Assembly: GCA_947492385.1 (NCBI GenBank)
Contig: CANLMX010000001.1
Span: forward strand, 62,001-126,000
Reading direction: 5' to 3'
DNA from: Planctomycetaceae bacterium
Lineage (GTDB): Bacteria; Planctomycetota; Phycisphaerae; Phycisphaerales; SM1A02
Length of the DNA stretch: 64,000 bases
This document shows, piece by piece, positions 19,557-29,269 of the stretch. Made by a program: the position numbers and the translations under genes. The notes below the pieces were generated by a model. It worked only from the letters and a program-made list of their open reading frames with translations, was not told the DNA's origin and ran no database searches. Position 1 is the first letter of the stretch. The number at the start of each line of letters is the position of its first letter.

Positions 19557-19643
19557 ACGAAACGCGAAGATCGGTCCGTCAGCGACATTGGGCGAGCCTG
19601 GCGACCCAGTGGCGCAACTGCTCCCGGGCATCCATCGGACTCC
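19481..19643 (+). repeat. Inner direct repeat, right copy
   Basis: See 14761-14923. Confidence 0.9.
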
Positions 19644-20691
19644 CATCGGATTGTGACTCAGAGATCGCGAGGTCATGCCACGCGGCGACGAGGCGAAGCA
19701 GCGGCGATTGGAGCCCGCTGTTGCCGCGCTCTGCGCGCCTGAGAAGTCCCTCAATCCGCTCAGCCAGATGCCCCGACGATCCAGTTGTCAGGGCCAATTC
19801 CCTGGACCAGCGCGTCCACTCGGCAGGCTCGAGCAGCTCCGCATCGATCAAGGCAAGGGGTACGGACGCGGCCGCGGCCTCAGCGAACCCTGAAGGCGCG
19901 GACTGACGATCTGAGAGCCTGGCGCAGATGGACCGCATCAGCTGCATGCACTCCGGGAACCCGGTGATGAACGAGCGCAGTTCCACGCCCCGCGCAACGG
20001 GTTCGCGGCGCTCCGTCCGGCTATCCGCGCCGTCACGGCGAAACTCGTACAAGCCCGTCAGAGGGACCGCCGAGGAGGGGGGAGTCCAACCATGCTGCCG
20101 CACGATGACCGCGGTTGGCGAACCCCCGCCAGTGGTGGACCTTGCGGAGAGCGCCAGCTGCAACGCGATCCAGCCGCCGGAATCGAGCCACGCCTCGGGG
20201 AAGGTATATCGCGCGCCGGAACTCGGACTTCCCGATCCCGAACCGAGGATCGCGGCATCGAACAGAGCGCCAATCACGGACAGCGCCCCTTCATTCCAGA
20301 TCGACTCTTCCCAGCGGAATCGGGATGACGACCAGTTCTGAGGATCCCGGGCAGCAATCAACACATCCAGAGCAGCGGCGGCGAGAATCGGCGAGCGCGA
20401 CATCTGAGCACTGTCGATCTCGACTACCGCCCAACACGGTATCGAACGCACCCGCGACCAATCGGGGATGCTGCAATGGCACAGGAACCATCGATCGCCA
20501 ACCCGCCTCAGCCACAGCGCGCCGTCGGCCCCGATCAACTGCTGCCCGTCAGAACCCTTGGTCGGAAACATCGACTCGAGCCAGAGGGCATCGTGTTGCG
20601 CGAGCTCGGGGTCCGTGCCCGCACCCCAACGCTGGTCCATGGACTTGCGGTCGGTCTGGAGGCAGAACACGCCGCGGGCGAGACGAGACAT
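19579..20691 (-). CDS. Hypothetical protein, last gene of the Srf-like operon
   Basis: Intact 370-aa ORF; C-terminal DAREQLRHWVARLAQCR is duplicated as a fragment at 14859-14935. Confidence 0.65.
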   Translation of the reverse strand: MSRLARGVFCLQTDRKSMDQRWGAGTDPELAQHDALWLESMFPTKGSDGQQLIGADGALWLRRVGDRWFLCHCSIPDWSRVRSIPCWAVVEIDSAQMSRSPILAAAALDVLIAARDPQNWSSSRFRWEESIWNEGALSVIGALFDAAILGSGSGSPSSGARYTFPEAWLDSGGWIALQLALSARSTTGGGSPTAVIVRQHGWTPPSSAVPLTGLYEFRRDGADSRTERREPVARGVELRSFITGFPECMQLMRSICARLSDRQSAPSGFAEAAAASVPLALIDAELLEPAEWTRWSRELALTTGSSGHLAERIEGLLRRAERGNSGLQSPLLRLVAAWHDLAISESQSDGSPMDAREQLRHWVARLAQCR

Positions 20692-20709
20692 CCGAAACCG
20701 CTCCTCGGG

Positions 20710-21879
20710 CTAGGTCCCCGACTCTGAGTCCGACTCCGCAGCATCACCGCTAGGGCGGGGAGCGTCCAACTGGGATCGCTTGATCGCAGAAGACTCACAG
20801 GTCTTGGACGCCCCGCCGATCCGCACAGAAACAGAGAGCGAGAAACTAGGAGCGGGCGTGGAACTTGTGGGAGCCGACTGGGTGTAGAGCCGCTTCAACG
20901 CGGCACTCGACTTGTCGATCCGGACGACGATGTTGCCGTCGCTGAGCAAATCCGGCCCCCGGCCCTCATACGGAGCGGCGTCACCCGAGGAAGGTGCCAG
21001 CGTCCAATTCACTTCGCAGGGGGCATTCTTGGCGGGCACGTCGCGGTCCTTCACATCGCACTTAAAAGTGAAGACGAGCCAATCACCATCCGTGAGTGGC
21101 TTGCCGGCCTCGCGAATCCCGGCGAATCGGTACTCCGCGGGCCGCGGGCCGATCAGGCCCGAGCGCCAAATCTCGTCGGAATTGAGCGGCTTGGAACCTC
21201 GAATCTCACGCGTCGCCAACGTCCCGGGCGAACCGATCGGCATCACGCGCACGACCGGGACAACGCTCTGCTTCGACGCTGCAATGCGCTTCAGCGTTAC
21301 CTGATCGATCTGCATCTCGAAGCTGGCTTCCGAGGCGCCACTCCGAACTTCAGCCTCGCCCTGCGTTACGACGTCCCCCTCGGTTGTCTCGATCCGCCAC
21401 AAGACGCGGACCGGATACTTCTCGAAGTTGGCCGAAGAGTCCATCCGACGCCCCACGTCCGCCTTCGGCTTGGCCTTGATCGCCTCATCCGAGGCCCCGG
21501 ACTCCGCCATCGCTGCCGCGTCGGTTCCGGGTTCGGTGAATCGGAAGGTCTTGTCAGAGAGCCCGCCTTTGAACGAATCCGTGGACTCGGTCAGCTTCCA
21601 GTCCACCTCGCGAACGACCTCGCCCGAGAGCTCCAGCGGAACGGTGCAGCGCATGGAATTGTCCGCGGACCGTACGAACACCATCGCTGCCTCGTCACCC
21701 TGCTTAGACTTGGCGACGTCGAGGCGCACCTCAAGCTGCCGATCACGAATGGCCTCCTGTTCCCATCGGAAACCGGAGGCATCGTCGGGATACGGTCCGT
21801 GGATGCAGCCCGACACAACGGGCAAGATCGCGAGGCAAAGCGTGGAGAGGACGAGCCGGACTCGTGGATGCGAACGCAT
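20710..21879 (-). CDS. Hypothetical lipoprotein (island)
   Basis: MRSHPRVRLVLSTLCLAILPVVSGC lipobox; no known family recognised. Confidence 0.7.
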   Translation of the reverse strand: MRSHPRVRLVLSTLCLAILPVVSGCIHGPYPDDASGFRWEQEAIRDRQLEVRLDVAKSKQGDEAAMVFVRSADNSMRCTVPLELSGEVVREVDWKLTESTDSFKGGLSDKTFRFTEPGTDAAAMAESGASDEAIKAKPKADVGRRMDSSANFEKYPVRVLWRIETTEGDVVTQGEAEVRSGASEASFEMQIDQVTLKRIAASKQSVVPVVRVMPIGSPGTLATREIRGSKPLNSDEIWRSGLIGPRPAEYRFAGIREAGKPLTDGDWLVFTFKCDVKDRDVPAKNAPCEVNWTLAPSSGDAAPYEGRGPDLLSDGNIVVRIDKSSAALKRLYTQSAPTSSTPAPSFSLSVSVRIGGASKTCESSAIKRSQLDAPRPSGDAAESDSESGT

Positions 21880-21925
21880 TCCCGAAGTGTAGCAAAGCAT
21901 GTTCGGCGCAAGGGCACGTCGGGGG

Positions 21926-22879
21926 TCAGGAGCCGCCCCGCCGAAGGCAGTCTGTCACGCGCTTCTCGGTAATCGGAACCCGGGTTTCAAGCTCCAGCCG
22001 AGGGCCGGACCGCGCACCCGGCGGGGGCTGGCTCGTCGGGGCAGGCCCCACACGGAGCTGAAGCGCGAACGCGGAAGCGCCACCGCGGAACTTGGACTGC
22101 AGCGCCTTCAGCTCTGCCTCGCAAAGCTGCAGTCGCAGAGATGGCTGGGAGAGCTGCCCGGCCGGAGGGGGGGGGAAGTCCTGACTGACCGTGGCTTCGC
22201 CGGAAAGTGCGATCGAGCCGTCCGAATCCTGGGCAGGAGCGATCTCCACGATGCTCCATTCAACCCGCAAGGGAAAGTCTGCGAGAGAGATGGGCTCAAC
22301 TTGAATTCCGACACCGCGTTCCACGCGAGTGTCGCCGTGCAACTCGTCGACGGTCACCTCAACCGGCCCTCGGTCGACCGCCACAGGATCGAACGCCACG
22401 GGATCGAACACATCGAACTCGTTCACGTCGCCGTTGCTGGATTGCTCAACCATCCGGTAGTGCGCTCGGCGAACAAAGCTCCTCTCGGCCCACACGTGGA
22501 TGTACCACACCAGGCAGCGACCGTCCTTGGAGGTCATCAGGTCCATGAATCCATCGCTGCCTCTGACGGATGGCACGAAGCAGCAATAGGTGACGACGTC
22601 ATCGATATCCTCCGTCCCTTCCGAGCTCCACTCGCGGGACGACACACGCTCGGCGCCGGGGACGAGAACACGGCGTGACTGTCCAGACCCGCCGCCGGGA
22701 CCAGAGCGCCGACTCCCCTGCCCCCCCGTGCCCGTGACGGGACCGCCGTTGCCTTTGCCGGAACCACTGGTGACGGGCCCGACACCGGACTGACCGGGGG
22801 GCTCGCGAACGGTCACGTCCGAGCGGCATCCAGGAAGAACTACGAGAGCAATCGAGATAAGCGCTGCAACAGGCTTCAT
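21926..22879 (-). CDS. Hypothetical lipoprotein (island)
   Basis: MKPVAALISIALVVLPGC lipobox, Gly-rich linker; start overlaps the stop of the next upstream gene. Confidence 0.7.
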   Translation of the reverse strand: MKPVAALISIALVVLPGCRSDVTVREPPGQSGVGPVTSGSGKGNGGPVTGTGGQGSRRSGPGGGSGQSRRVLVPGAERVSSREWSSEGTEDIDDVVTYCCFVPSVRGSDGFMDLMTSKDGRCLVWYIHVWAERSFVRRAHYRMVEQSSNGDVNEFDVFDPVAFDPVAVDRGPVEVTVDELHGDTRVERGVGIQVEPISLADFPLRVEWSIVEIAPAQDSDGSIALSGEATVSQDFPPPPAGQLSQPSLRLQLCEAELKALQSKFRGGASAFALQLRVGPAPTSQPPPGARSGPRLELETRVPITEKRVTDCLRRGGS

Positions 22880-24936
22880 GGTGTGCGTCCTCGTTCAAAG
22901 GAACCGTCAGTCGCGCGCGAGCTGGACAACACCCGCGGCTCCAGCTTCGAGATGCCCTCGACTTCCGCGCCGAGGGGCATCTCGGCGGTTGTCTCCACGA
23001 GCACACCGTCCACGCCCTCGAAGCGAACGACTAGGTCTCCCGGATGCAGAGCGCATCCGACCGCCAGCATCATGTGAGGAGTGTCGTCGCTCATGCAGTA
23101 GACCAACGCAAGAGGGACCTCGGGCTCGATGCTTCGGATGAGCGACGCCAAGAGCACGCTCTTCGAATCGCAGTCCCCGCCGTCGAGCATCGTGGCGATC
23201 GGCGTTCGGAGCCCGCAGCGGTGCGTGACTTCGCGCGACTCGGGGGGACCGCCGCCATCCACGCGCACGTACGGGATCCCCGATTGGACGAAGGCTGCGA
23301 GGGCCTCGATACGCCGGCGCAGCCCGGCCTCACCATCGGCGCTCGACTTCGACACCGAGAGGATCGCGTTGGCAGCGCCGGCCAGCAACGGCGAAGACCG
23401 ATCGACGATCCACTGGTGGTCGGGCTCGATTCGGTCCGAAGTCGCGGAGATCCCGTGCTTCAAGGCAAGCGGCCAGGCGAGTTCATCAAGCGCGCGCTCC
23501 ACGAGCGGTCCGCCCGCGAATACCGAAGGGAACGCGATCGCCGGCACGCCGAAGTGCGACTCGATCGCCTCGCCCGCTCCGACATCGATCGACACGCGCG
23601 CCGCCGCATTCGAACCCGCAGGATCGGTCCACGCCCAATCGAAACCTGCCATCCGCGCGGCGGGCAACCGGAGCGCATGGTCGAGCTGAAGCCAGCTGCA
23701 AAAGCCTGCATTCTCCGGGAGCGCCAGGGAGTAGCGCACATCCGAAAGCAGCTTGTTGTCCGGGCTGGCACTCGCGAGCTCCGCCGTGAACGGGCAGCCG
23801 GCAGCCATGGCCGGATCCGCTCGGGCGCTCGGGCGCTCACTCGCCGCACTTCGCCGGGCGCTCCCGCGACGGCCACCGCTCGTGCTCGCGGTAAAAGTCG
23901 TGCCGGGCGTTCGCTGCGCGCGCACGGATCCGTTTGGCGGCGCGGATTTTCCATCGGGTCTGGCGCGAGCGCTCGCGTCTGCTCGGTCGCCGGGCTTCGG
24001 GCGCCGAGGCGGGGGTGGCGCTCCCACGCCTGGGTCCGTTGGCAGCCGTCCATCCTTCAGAGTGTGCAACTGAGACTCGACTTGCTCTCGGGAAATCGGC
24101 TCACTCCACAGCTCTGCCGAGAGTGTCGGCTCTGGGGCCGGTGTAGGCCAGGGAACCTGCGTTTCCTGCATGACTCGCGCACCGATCACGAAGGACTTGG
24201 CGCCGGACGCGAGCAGTTCCTCGAGTTCGGAACGGCATAAATCGATCGCGGGAGCCTCGCTCGAACGATCGGAACGGATCCAACGGCGCTCAGCCTTCTT
24301 GATCGGCGTCGTCTTCGCCCACGACGGGGTGCCCCCCCCGCCCGACAACGGAAACACGGCCCAATCGAACGCCACGCCGAAACCACTGAGCGACATGGAG
24401 GACTCGTGGCTGCCCGTGGGGGGCTCGGAGTCACGTTGATCCTCCGGAACCTCCACATCGCCCCTGAAGCCCGGGCGGCCCTCGCCCGGCCCCGGAGGAT
24501 CGCTCACGAAGTACTCGCGGGTCGAAGCGCCCCGGCGCTCGATCACCCGATACACGGACCATCGCTCGAAGCCACGAATGACACGAACGGACAGCGGCTT
24601 GCTCGAAAGGCACCCGTAAGTACCGTCGAGGCTGATCTTGCTCGCGTCCCCATCACACTCGAACTCCAAGCGGAAGTAAGGGGAGTCGCCGCCCCGTACC
24701 GCGACCCGGGAGAAGGCCCGCGCTGCGCCGGACCAGCCGCCGCCGGAGTCCGTGAAATCACCAGAATCCTCGGTTCCGTGCGTTTCCTGCCCTTGGCTCC
24801 CCTCCTGGTCCTCCGCGGGGCCCGGTCCCCGATCTCCTACCTTCGAACCAGTGGTGAGCTTTCGACTCTGGCAGCCTTGGCAGCCCGGGAGCGCCGCGAA
24901 CAGCAACGCGATGAGAACCGCGCGAACGATCATCAT
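22876..24936 (-). CDS. Lipoprotein with C-terminal transglutaminase-like domain
   Basis: ALLFAALPGC lipobox; MLDGGDCDSKSVLLASLIRSIEPEVPLALVYCMSDDTPHMMLAVG...VLVETTA Cys/His/acidic pattern. Confidence 0.7.
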   Translation of the reverse strand: MMIVRAVLIALLFAALPGCQGCQSRKLTTGSKVGDRGPGPAEDQEGSQGQETHGTEDSGDFTDSGGGWSGAARAFSRVAVRGGDSPYFRLEFECDGDASKISLDGTYGCLSSKPLSVRVIRGFERWSVYRVIERRGASTREYFVSDPPGPGEGRPGFRGDVEVPEDQRDSEPPTGSHESSMSLSGFGVAFDWAVFPLSGGGGTPSWAKTTPIKKAERRWIRSDRSSEAPAIDLCRSELEELLASGAKSFVIGARVMQETQVPWPTPAPEPTLSAELWSEPISREQVESQLHTLKDGRLPTDPGVGAPPPPRRPKPGDRADASARARPDGKSAPPNGSVRAQRTPGTTFTASTSGGRRGSARRSAASERPSARADPAMAAGCPFTAELASASPDNKLLSDVRYSLALPENAGFCSWLQLDHALRLPAARMAGFDWAWTDPAGSNAAARVSIDVGAGEAIESHFGVPAIAFPSVFAGGPLVERALDELAWPLALKHGISATSDRIEPDHQWIVDRSSPLLAGAANAILSVSKSSADGEAGLRRRIEALAAFVQSGIPYVRVDGGGPPESREVTHRCGLRTPIATMLDGGDCDSKSVLLASLIRSIEPEVPLALVYCMSDDTPHMMLAVGCALHPGDLVVRFEGVDGVLVETTAEMPLGAEVEGISKLEPRVLSSSRATDGSFERGRTP

Positions 24937-27900
24937 GGATTTCCTTTCCGAAGGGGTGGCTTCGGCTCCGCAGCAAATGGCCTCAACTCTTGGGGAATCG
25001 GGTCGAGCGCGAGTCGAATGCCGAGGTCGGAACGACCGCTTCCCTCTGCTCCAGGATTACTGAGACTCAGCCAAGACTTGCCCATGGGCTGAACTTGGTC
25101 GGCGCACCACTCGCGAATGCCGGAACCCAGCCCAACAAAGCTGCTCGTCGAGTCGACCATCTCGTTTCGGTCGCCCGCCCTCGCCAGCATCTCTCGGCTG
25201 CATGGATCTGCAGGAACTTCGTCCTTCAATCCCGTCTCGAACGCCTTGAATGCTTTCTCGTCCCGCTTACTCGCCTTCCGAACGTACTCCCATTCATTCT
25301 TGGTCGGCAGCCGCAATCCCTTGCCCATCGAAGCAGCAATGCGCACGGCATCCGCCTGATCGACGCACAGGCAGGCAGTGCAGCCCGGGGGGAGATCGAC
25401 CACGGGCGCCGACTGATTCGTGAAACGACGTACCTCGTCGCGACTGACCTCATACTTCCCGAGATAGAAACGAACGGCATCACCGCCCTGCTTGACAGGC
25501 TGCAGCTCGTGCGTGGTGATCAACGCCCGGTGACGGTCGACAGCGGCGAGCATCGACCGCAGAGGCTCGAACGCTTCCGACGCCGAAGCGCGGACCATCA
25601 CCTCCCGGAGCAGCACTTCAGCGGCGCCGCGGTCGGATCCGCGCTCGTAGTCGGATGCAAGCTTTCGAAACTCGGGCTCAAGCAGCGCCATGGGAAGATC
25701 CTCGGCGCCGAACCCGCGCCCGACCTCAGCCCACCGGACGAACCCCGCCGAATCGCGAGCAGCCAGTGCCCTTTCAGCCACCGGCTTGACGAAACCCGCG
25801 GCGTCGAATCCGCAGTCCCGAGCCAACGCAAGCAGGCTGTCACGTCCGTCCACGAGGGCGGACGCCTCGGCGCCGGTCCAAGCTTCGGAAGGAATCGAAA
25901 GGACGAGTTCTTCGGCCGCAAGCTTCCGTTGATCGGCGGGGAGCGCCGAAGGCTGAGCGATGACCTTCAGTGCCGCAGGCCCGACCGATGCGACGCGGGC
26001 CGACTGGCCGATGCGCTTCATCAGCGAACGAAGGCCCGAGCGAAGTTCGCCCTCACGAATGAACCGCTGCAAACGTTGGCCGACCTCCGCCGGATCTGAC
26101 AGGGCGGGCACTGCTCGCGCGGATTCCACGACCGCGACCCAGTCAGGCACCTTGCACGGGCTGGCGGAGCCGGCGATCGCACCAAGTGACGCCTTCAGCA
26201 GCGCGAGCTCTTGATCCGCGGTCGAGCCCTCGACGAGACGATCCAACATCGACTCCATCCGCCCGCCAAGCGCGACGCAGGCTTGATCCGACTGCTCCGA
26301 AAGCAATAGGCCGAAATCGAATGTGATCTTTCCCGACCGAGCGCCCAGCTGCACCTTTGCCGAATGGCGGGCCATTTCGGCCGGGCCAAATGCCGCCTGC
26401 ACATCCTTGGCCAGCGCCTCGTCCAGCGAAGACTTCGGACCGATGCGCCCGAGCAGCTCGGCACGATGGATGGACCAGTTGAGCAGTTCCTCCAGCGCGG
26501 ACCGGGCAGGCGCGGAAGTCCCATCGGTCAGCTCCTTGCCGGCAGAGGAAACCTGGCGACGGAACTCCTCGATCTGACCGACGCCAAGCTGGTTCGGGCG
26601 GGAAAGCCGTTCGGCGAACTCCGACTCAATCTGCTCGAAGCTGATGACCGCCTGTTCCTTCCGAAGGGACTCCGCGACGGGCCACTGCAGGCGGCCGGCC
26701 TCCAATGCCTTGGCCACGTCCGGAGGGCCCTGCCCTCCTGGCTCCAGTGAGCGCGCGCTCGATGTCCACATCGCCGCCACGGCGGCACGGACATCGCCGT
26801 CGATGCGGCGAAGCGACCCGCGGTCATGGGCCGCTGCCGCGTCAAGACCGAGATCACGCAGCTTCTCAATGTCCTGAGCCGTCGCGCTCTCCGGCGGAGC
26901 AACGGAAGCCAAGGCGGCCCGTACGTCCGCTGCCGCAGCCGAACGAAGGAACTCGGCGCGAATCGCCGCGACGCTCGCATCGTCCACGCCGACGAACACG
27001 ATGGCAGGGCTGTTCCGGTCGGCACCCGGGCCGATCCACTGTTCGGTGCGGCGGAGCCGATCCGCCACTGATCGCCAGGCCGACGCCGAGTTCAGACCCG
27101 GGAACGTCGCGTCACTTCGTAGGTCGGCGACCTTCCCCGCCAACCGGGCCCCGTCTGCTGCGTCGAGCCGCAGGTGGCTGCCGCTCGCGGCAACGTCGAA
27201 CAGCTCCTGCTGCTCGAAGCCACCGTCCGCGAGGTCCGGATCAAACTGCAGATACCCAATCAGACGGTCGACGCTGCGCTGCGTCAACTGTGCCCCGGCG
27301 AGGTCTCCGACCGGATCGCGCGCGTGGACCTGCTTGTCGAGCTGCTCCAACACCGCGTCGACGCCCATCGGGGCCGCGGCATCTCGGAGGGACTTCCACT
27401 GCAGGGCATTCGCGCGACGGTGCCGGGAGGAGACCGCGCGCTCGAGCATCGACCAAGGGTTCCAGTCGTCGAGTGCGAGCCAGCTCTGCGCGGTTCCGAT
27501 GCGCTGCGCGGCGATGGCGCTGGAGGCCATCGAACGCGACCACCACGACAGCCCCGGCCCCAGGATCGAGAGCGACATCAGCAACACGGCCGCGGCTACC
27601 CCGGCGGCACGAGTTCCCCTGCGTGCTCTCCAGCGGAACGAACGTTCGACGAGGTCGTCGAGCGCTTCCCAGACCATCGAGGACTCGAGACGTCCGGGCA
27701 TCGGAGCGGCGCTCTCGCCGTTGCCGGTCCGACACGCGTACCCGAACGGCTTTCCGGTCAGGATTCTCAACGAAACTCCGGGCAACTGCGCGAGTCCGGC
27801 GAGCGCGGCAGCAGCATGCGGTGCATGGCAGGCGATGAAGTCGATCGCGATGGCTTCCTGGACCTCGACATCGCTGCCGGCCTCATCGCACGCACGGTTG

Positions 27901-28736
27901 AGACGGAACTCAACGAAGCCGTCGTCACTCTCGCGGAACAGTCGGCCGGCATGGTCGAAGCCCGGGCGAGCGGCCAGCCGACGCAGCGCGGAGACATCCT
28001 GCGGAAGCCGAACCCCGTCGAGACCCGGATTGTCCTTGACGGCATCGCGCTTGGTCAACAGGAACGTCACGAAGATCTTCGACCGCGCACCTCCGCGGCG
28101 CGACGCGTGCATCTCGCCGATCAGGGTGCGCAGCCCCGACGCCGCACTGGCGAGCGCCTCCTCCACGATGTCCTGCTTGAGCGCACCTTCGAAGTAGGAG
28201 TCTCGGAGGCCGGCAAGGAACAAGACCTCGTCGCAGGCGTCGAGAAACTCGCCGAACTGGCGGTGGACCTCGCGTCGCTGGGGGGAGAGCGTGTCCGGAT
28301 CAACGCCCCGGGTGAAATCGCGGACGTTCTCGCCCGAGATCTCGGGGATCGTCAGCTTCCTCGCCGGGCGAAGGAACGGCGGCCACCAGGCGCGCGGCGT
28401 GGACGGCGGGCGCCGCCACTTGCGGCGAAGGGTGTGCAGCCGAGACGTGGAGAAGTAACCCGACGGCGTCGCGGGCAGGAGTTCGCCGGGATGCACGGTC
28501 ATCCGTGCGAGCTCGAGGCTCGACGGAGGCCAGAGCCAGCGCAACGAGTCGGGGCGCATCGGGGCATGCCGCAGCGCGAACAGGAAGCTCGTCTTGCCGC
28601 TGTCAGCCAGTCCAACCAGCGCAACGGCCTCGCCCGGCCGCGCCGGGATCGAGACGTGCGCACCCTCCGGTTCTCCTGCGAGCGGAGCCTCAGGCAGCGG
28701 TTCGGCGGGCGAAGATGACGGCTTGCTCCAGATCAT
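24933..28736 (-). CDS. P-loop GTPase-like protein with TM segment and C-terminal FGE-sulfatase (SUMF1)-like domain
   Basis: ALVGLADSGKTSFLFAL; IPEISGENV; FLLTKRDAV; TM AGVAAAVLLMSLSILGPGLSWW; C-term FYLGKYEVSRDEVRRF...RLPTKNEWEYVRKAS...GIREWCADQVQ...DLGIRLALD. Confidence 0.78.
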   Translation of the reverse strand: MIWSKPSSSPAEPLPEAPLAGEPEGAHVSIPARPGEAVALVGLADSGKTSFLFALRHAPMRPDSLRWLWPPSSLELARMTVHPGELLPATPSGYFSTSRLHTLRRKWRRPPSTPRAWWPPFLRPARKLTIPEISGENVRDFTRGVDPDTLSPQRREVHRQFGEFLDACDEVLFLAGLRDSYFEGALKQDIVEEALASAASGLRTLIGEMHASRRGGARSKIFVTFLLTKRDAVKDNPGLDGVRLPQDVSALRRLAARPGFDHAGRLFRESDDGFVEFRLNRACDEAGSDVEVQEAIAIDFIACHAPHAAAALAGLAQLPGVSLRILTGKPFGYACRTGNGESAAPMPGRLESSMVWEALDDLVERSFRWRARRGTRAAGVAAAVLLMSLSILGPGLSWWSRSMASSAIAAQRIGTAQSWLALDDWNPWSMLERAVSSRHRRANALQWKSLRDAAAPMGVDAVLEQLDKQVHARDPVGDLAGAQLTQRSVDRLIGYLQFDPDLADGGFEQQELFDVAASGSHLRLDAADGARLAGKVADLRSDATFPGLNSASAWRSVADRLRRTEQWIGPGADRNSPAIVFVGVDDASVAAIRAEFLRSAAAADVRAALASVAPPESATAQDIEKLRDLGLDAAAAHDRGSLRRIDGDVRAAVAAMWTSSARSLEPGGQGPPDVAKALEAGRLQWPVAESLRKEQAVISFEQIESEFAERLSRPNQLGVGQIEEFRRQVSSAGKELTDGTSAPARSALEELLNWSIHRAELLGRIGPKSSLDEALAKDVQAAFGPAEMARHSAKVQLGARSGKITFDFGLLLSEQSDQACVALGGRMESMLDRLVEGSTADQELALLKASLGAIAGSASPCKVPDWVAVVESARAVPALSDPAEVGQRLQRFIREGELRSGLRSLMKRIGQSARVASVGPAALKVIAQPSALPADQRKLAAEELVLSIPSEAWTGAEASALVDGRDSLLALARDCGFDAAGFVKPVAERALAARDSAGFVRWAEVGRGFGAEDLPMALLEPEFRKLASDYERGSDRGAAEVLLREVMVRASASEAFEPLRSMLAAVDRHRALITTHELQPVKQGGDAVRFYLGKYEVSRDEVRRFTNQSAPVVDLPPGCTACLCVDQADAVRIAASMGKGLRLPTKNEWEYVRKASKRDEKAFKAFETGLKDEVPADPCSREMLARAGDRNEMVDSTSSFVGLGSGIREWCADQVQPMGKSWLSLSNPGAEGSGRSDLGIRLALDPIPQELRPFAAEPKPPLRKGNP

Positions 28737-29269
28737 GGCTGAGCCTCACCCGGTCGACGGGTGGAAATGGGGGAACGGAACCGGGCAATGCCTCGTCGCT
28801 GCTCCGGCTCGTTGGACCTGAAACTCGTTGAAAGCAACGGCCGGCCGACATGCCTCGCTGCCGCGCCGCGCGGCCCTTGCGGCGAGGATCCGTGGCTCCG
28901 GCATGCTGCGCTCGCGGCCGCCAGCATCCGTCGAACCGGGTCGGGCGCGGACCAGCAATGCCGCATCGCGGCAGCGTCGAACAGCCGCCAGAGGACGTCC
29001 CACCTCGCGGGGCGATGCGACCCCTCGAGGGAGGATCGCGGCAGCCCTCGGACGAGCGCGCGCACGTGTTCTTCGCCACCCGCTCCGGGCGCGAAATCCA
29101 ATCGCTCGACCGTCAGTTCGAGGACGGCACCCAAGACCTGCGCAGCTCCCTCGGACGCGCGATCGGACAGGACGATCGAGACCGCTTCGGAGAGGTCGGC
29201 GTCCGACGGGCCAGTGCGGCCAGTGCCAAAGGCCATCAACGCGTCGGCGATCTCCAGCGGATCACGCAT
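28733..29269 (-). CDS. Small hypothetical protein of the island operon
   Basis: 178-aa ORF coupled to neighbours on both sides (4-bp and 8-bp overlaps). Confidence 0.6.
   Translation of the reverse strand: MRDPLEIADALMAFGTGRTGPSDADLSEAVSIVLSDRASEGAAQVLGAVLELTVERLDFAPGAGGEEHVRALVRGLPRSSLEGSHRPARWDVLWRLFDAAAMRHCWSAPDPVRRMLAAASAACRSHGSSPQGPRGAAARHVGRPLLSTSFRSNEPEQRRGIARFRSPISTRRPGEAQP

Noticed and set aside
24933-25480. FGE-like C-terminus as a diversity-generating-retroelement variable protein
   Set aside because: No reverse transcriptase or template/variable repeat pair seen in the window.
24933-28736. Type VI secretion IcmF/TssM interpretation of the large GTPase-TM protein
   Set aside because: Topology is superficially similar (N-terminal P-loop, TM, large extracytoplasmic part), but no other T6SS components (TssB/C, Hcp, VgrG, ClpV) are present and the C-terminus looks FGE-like.
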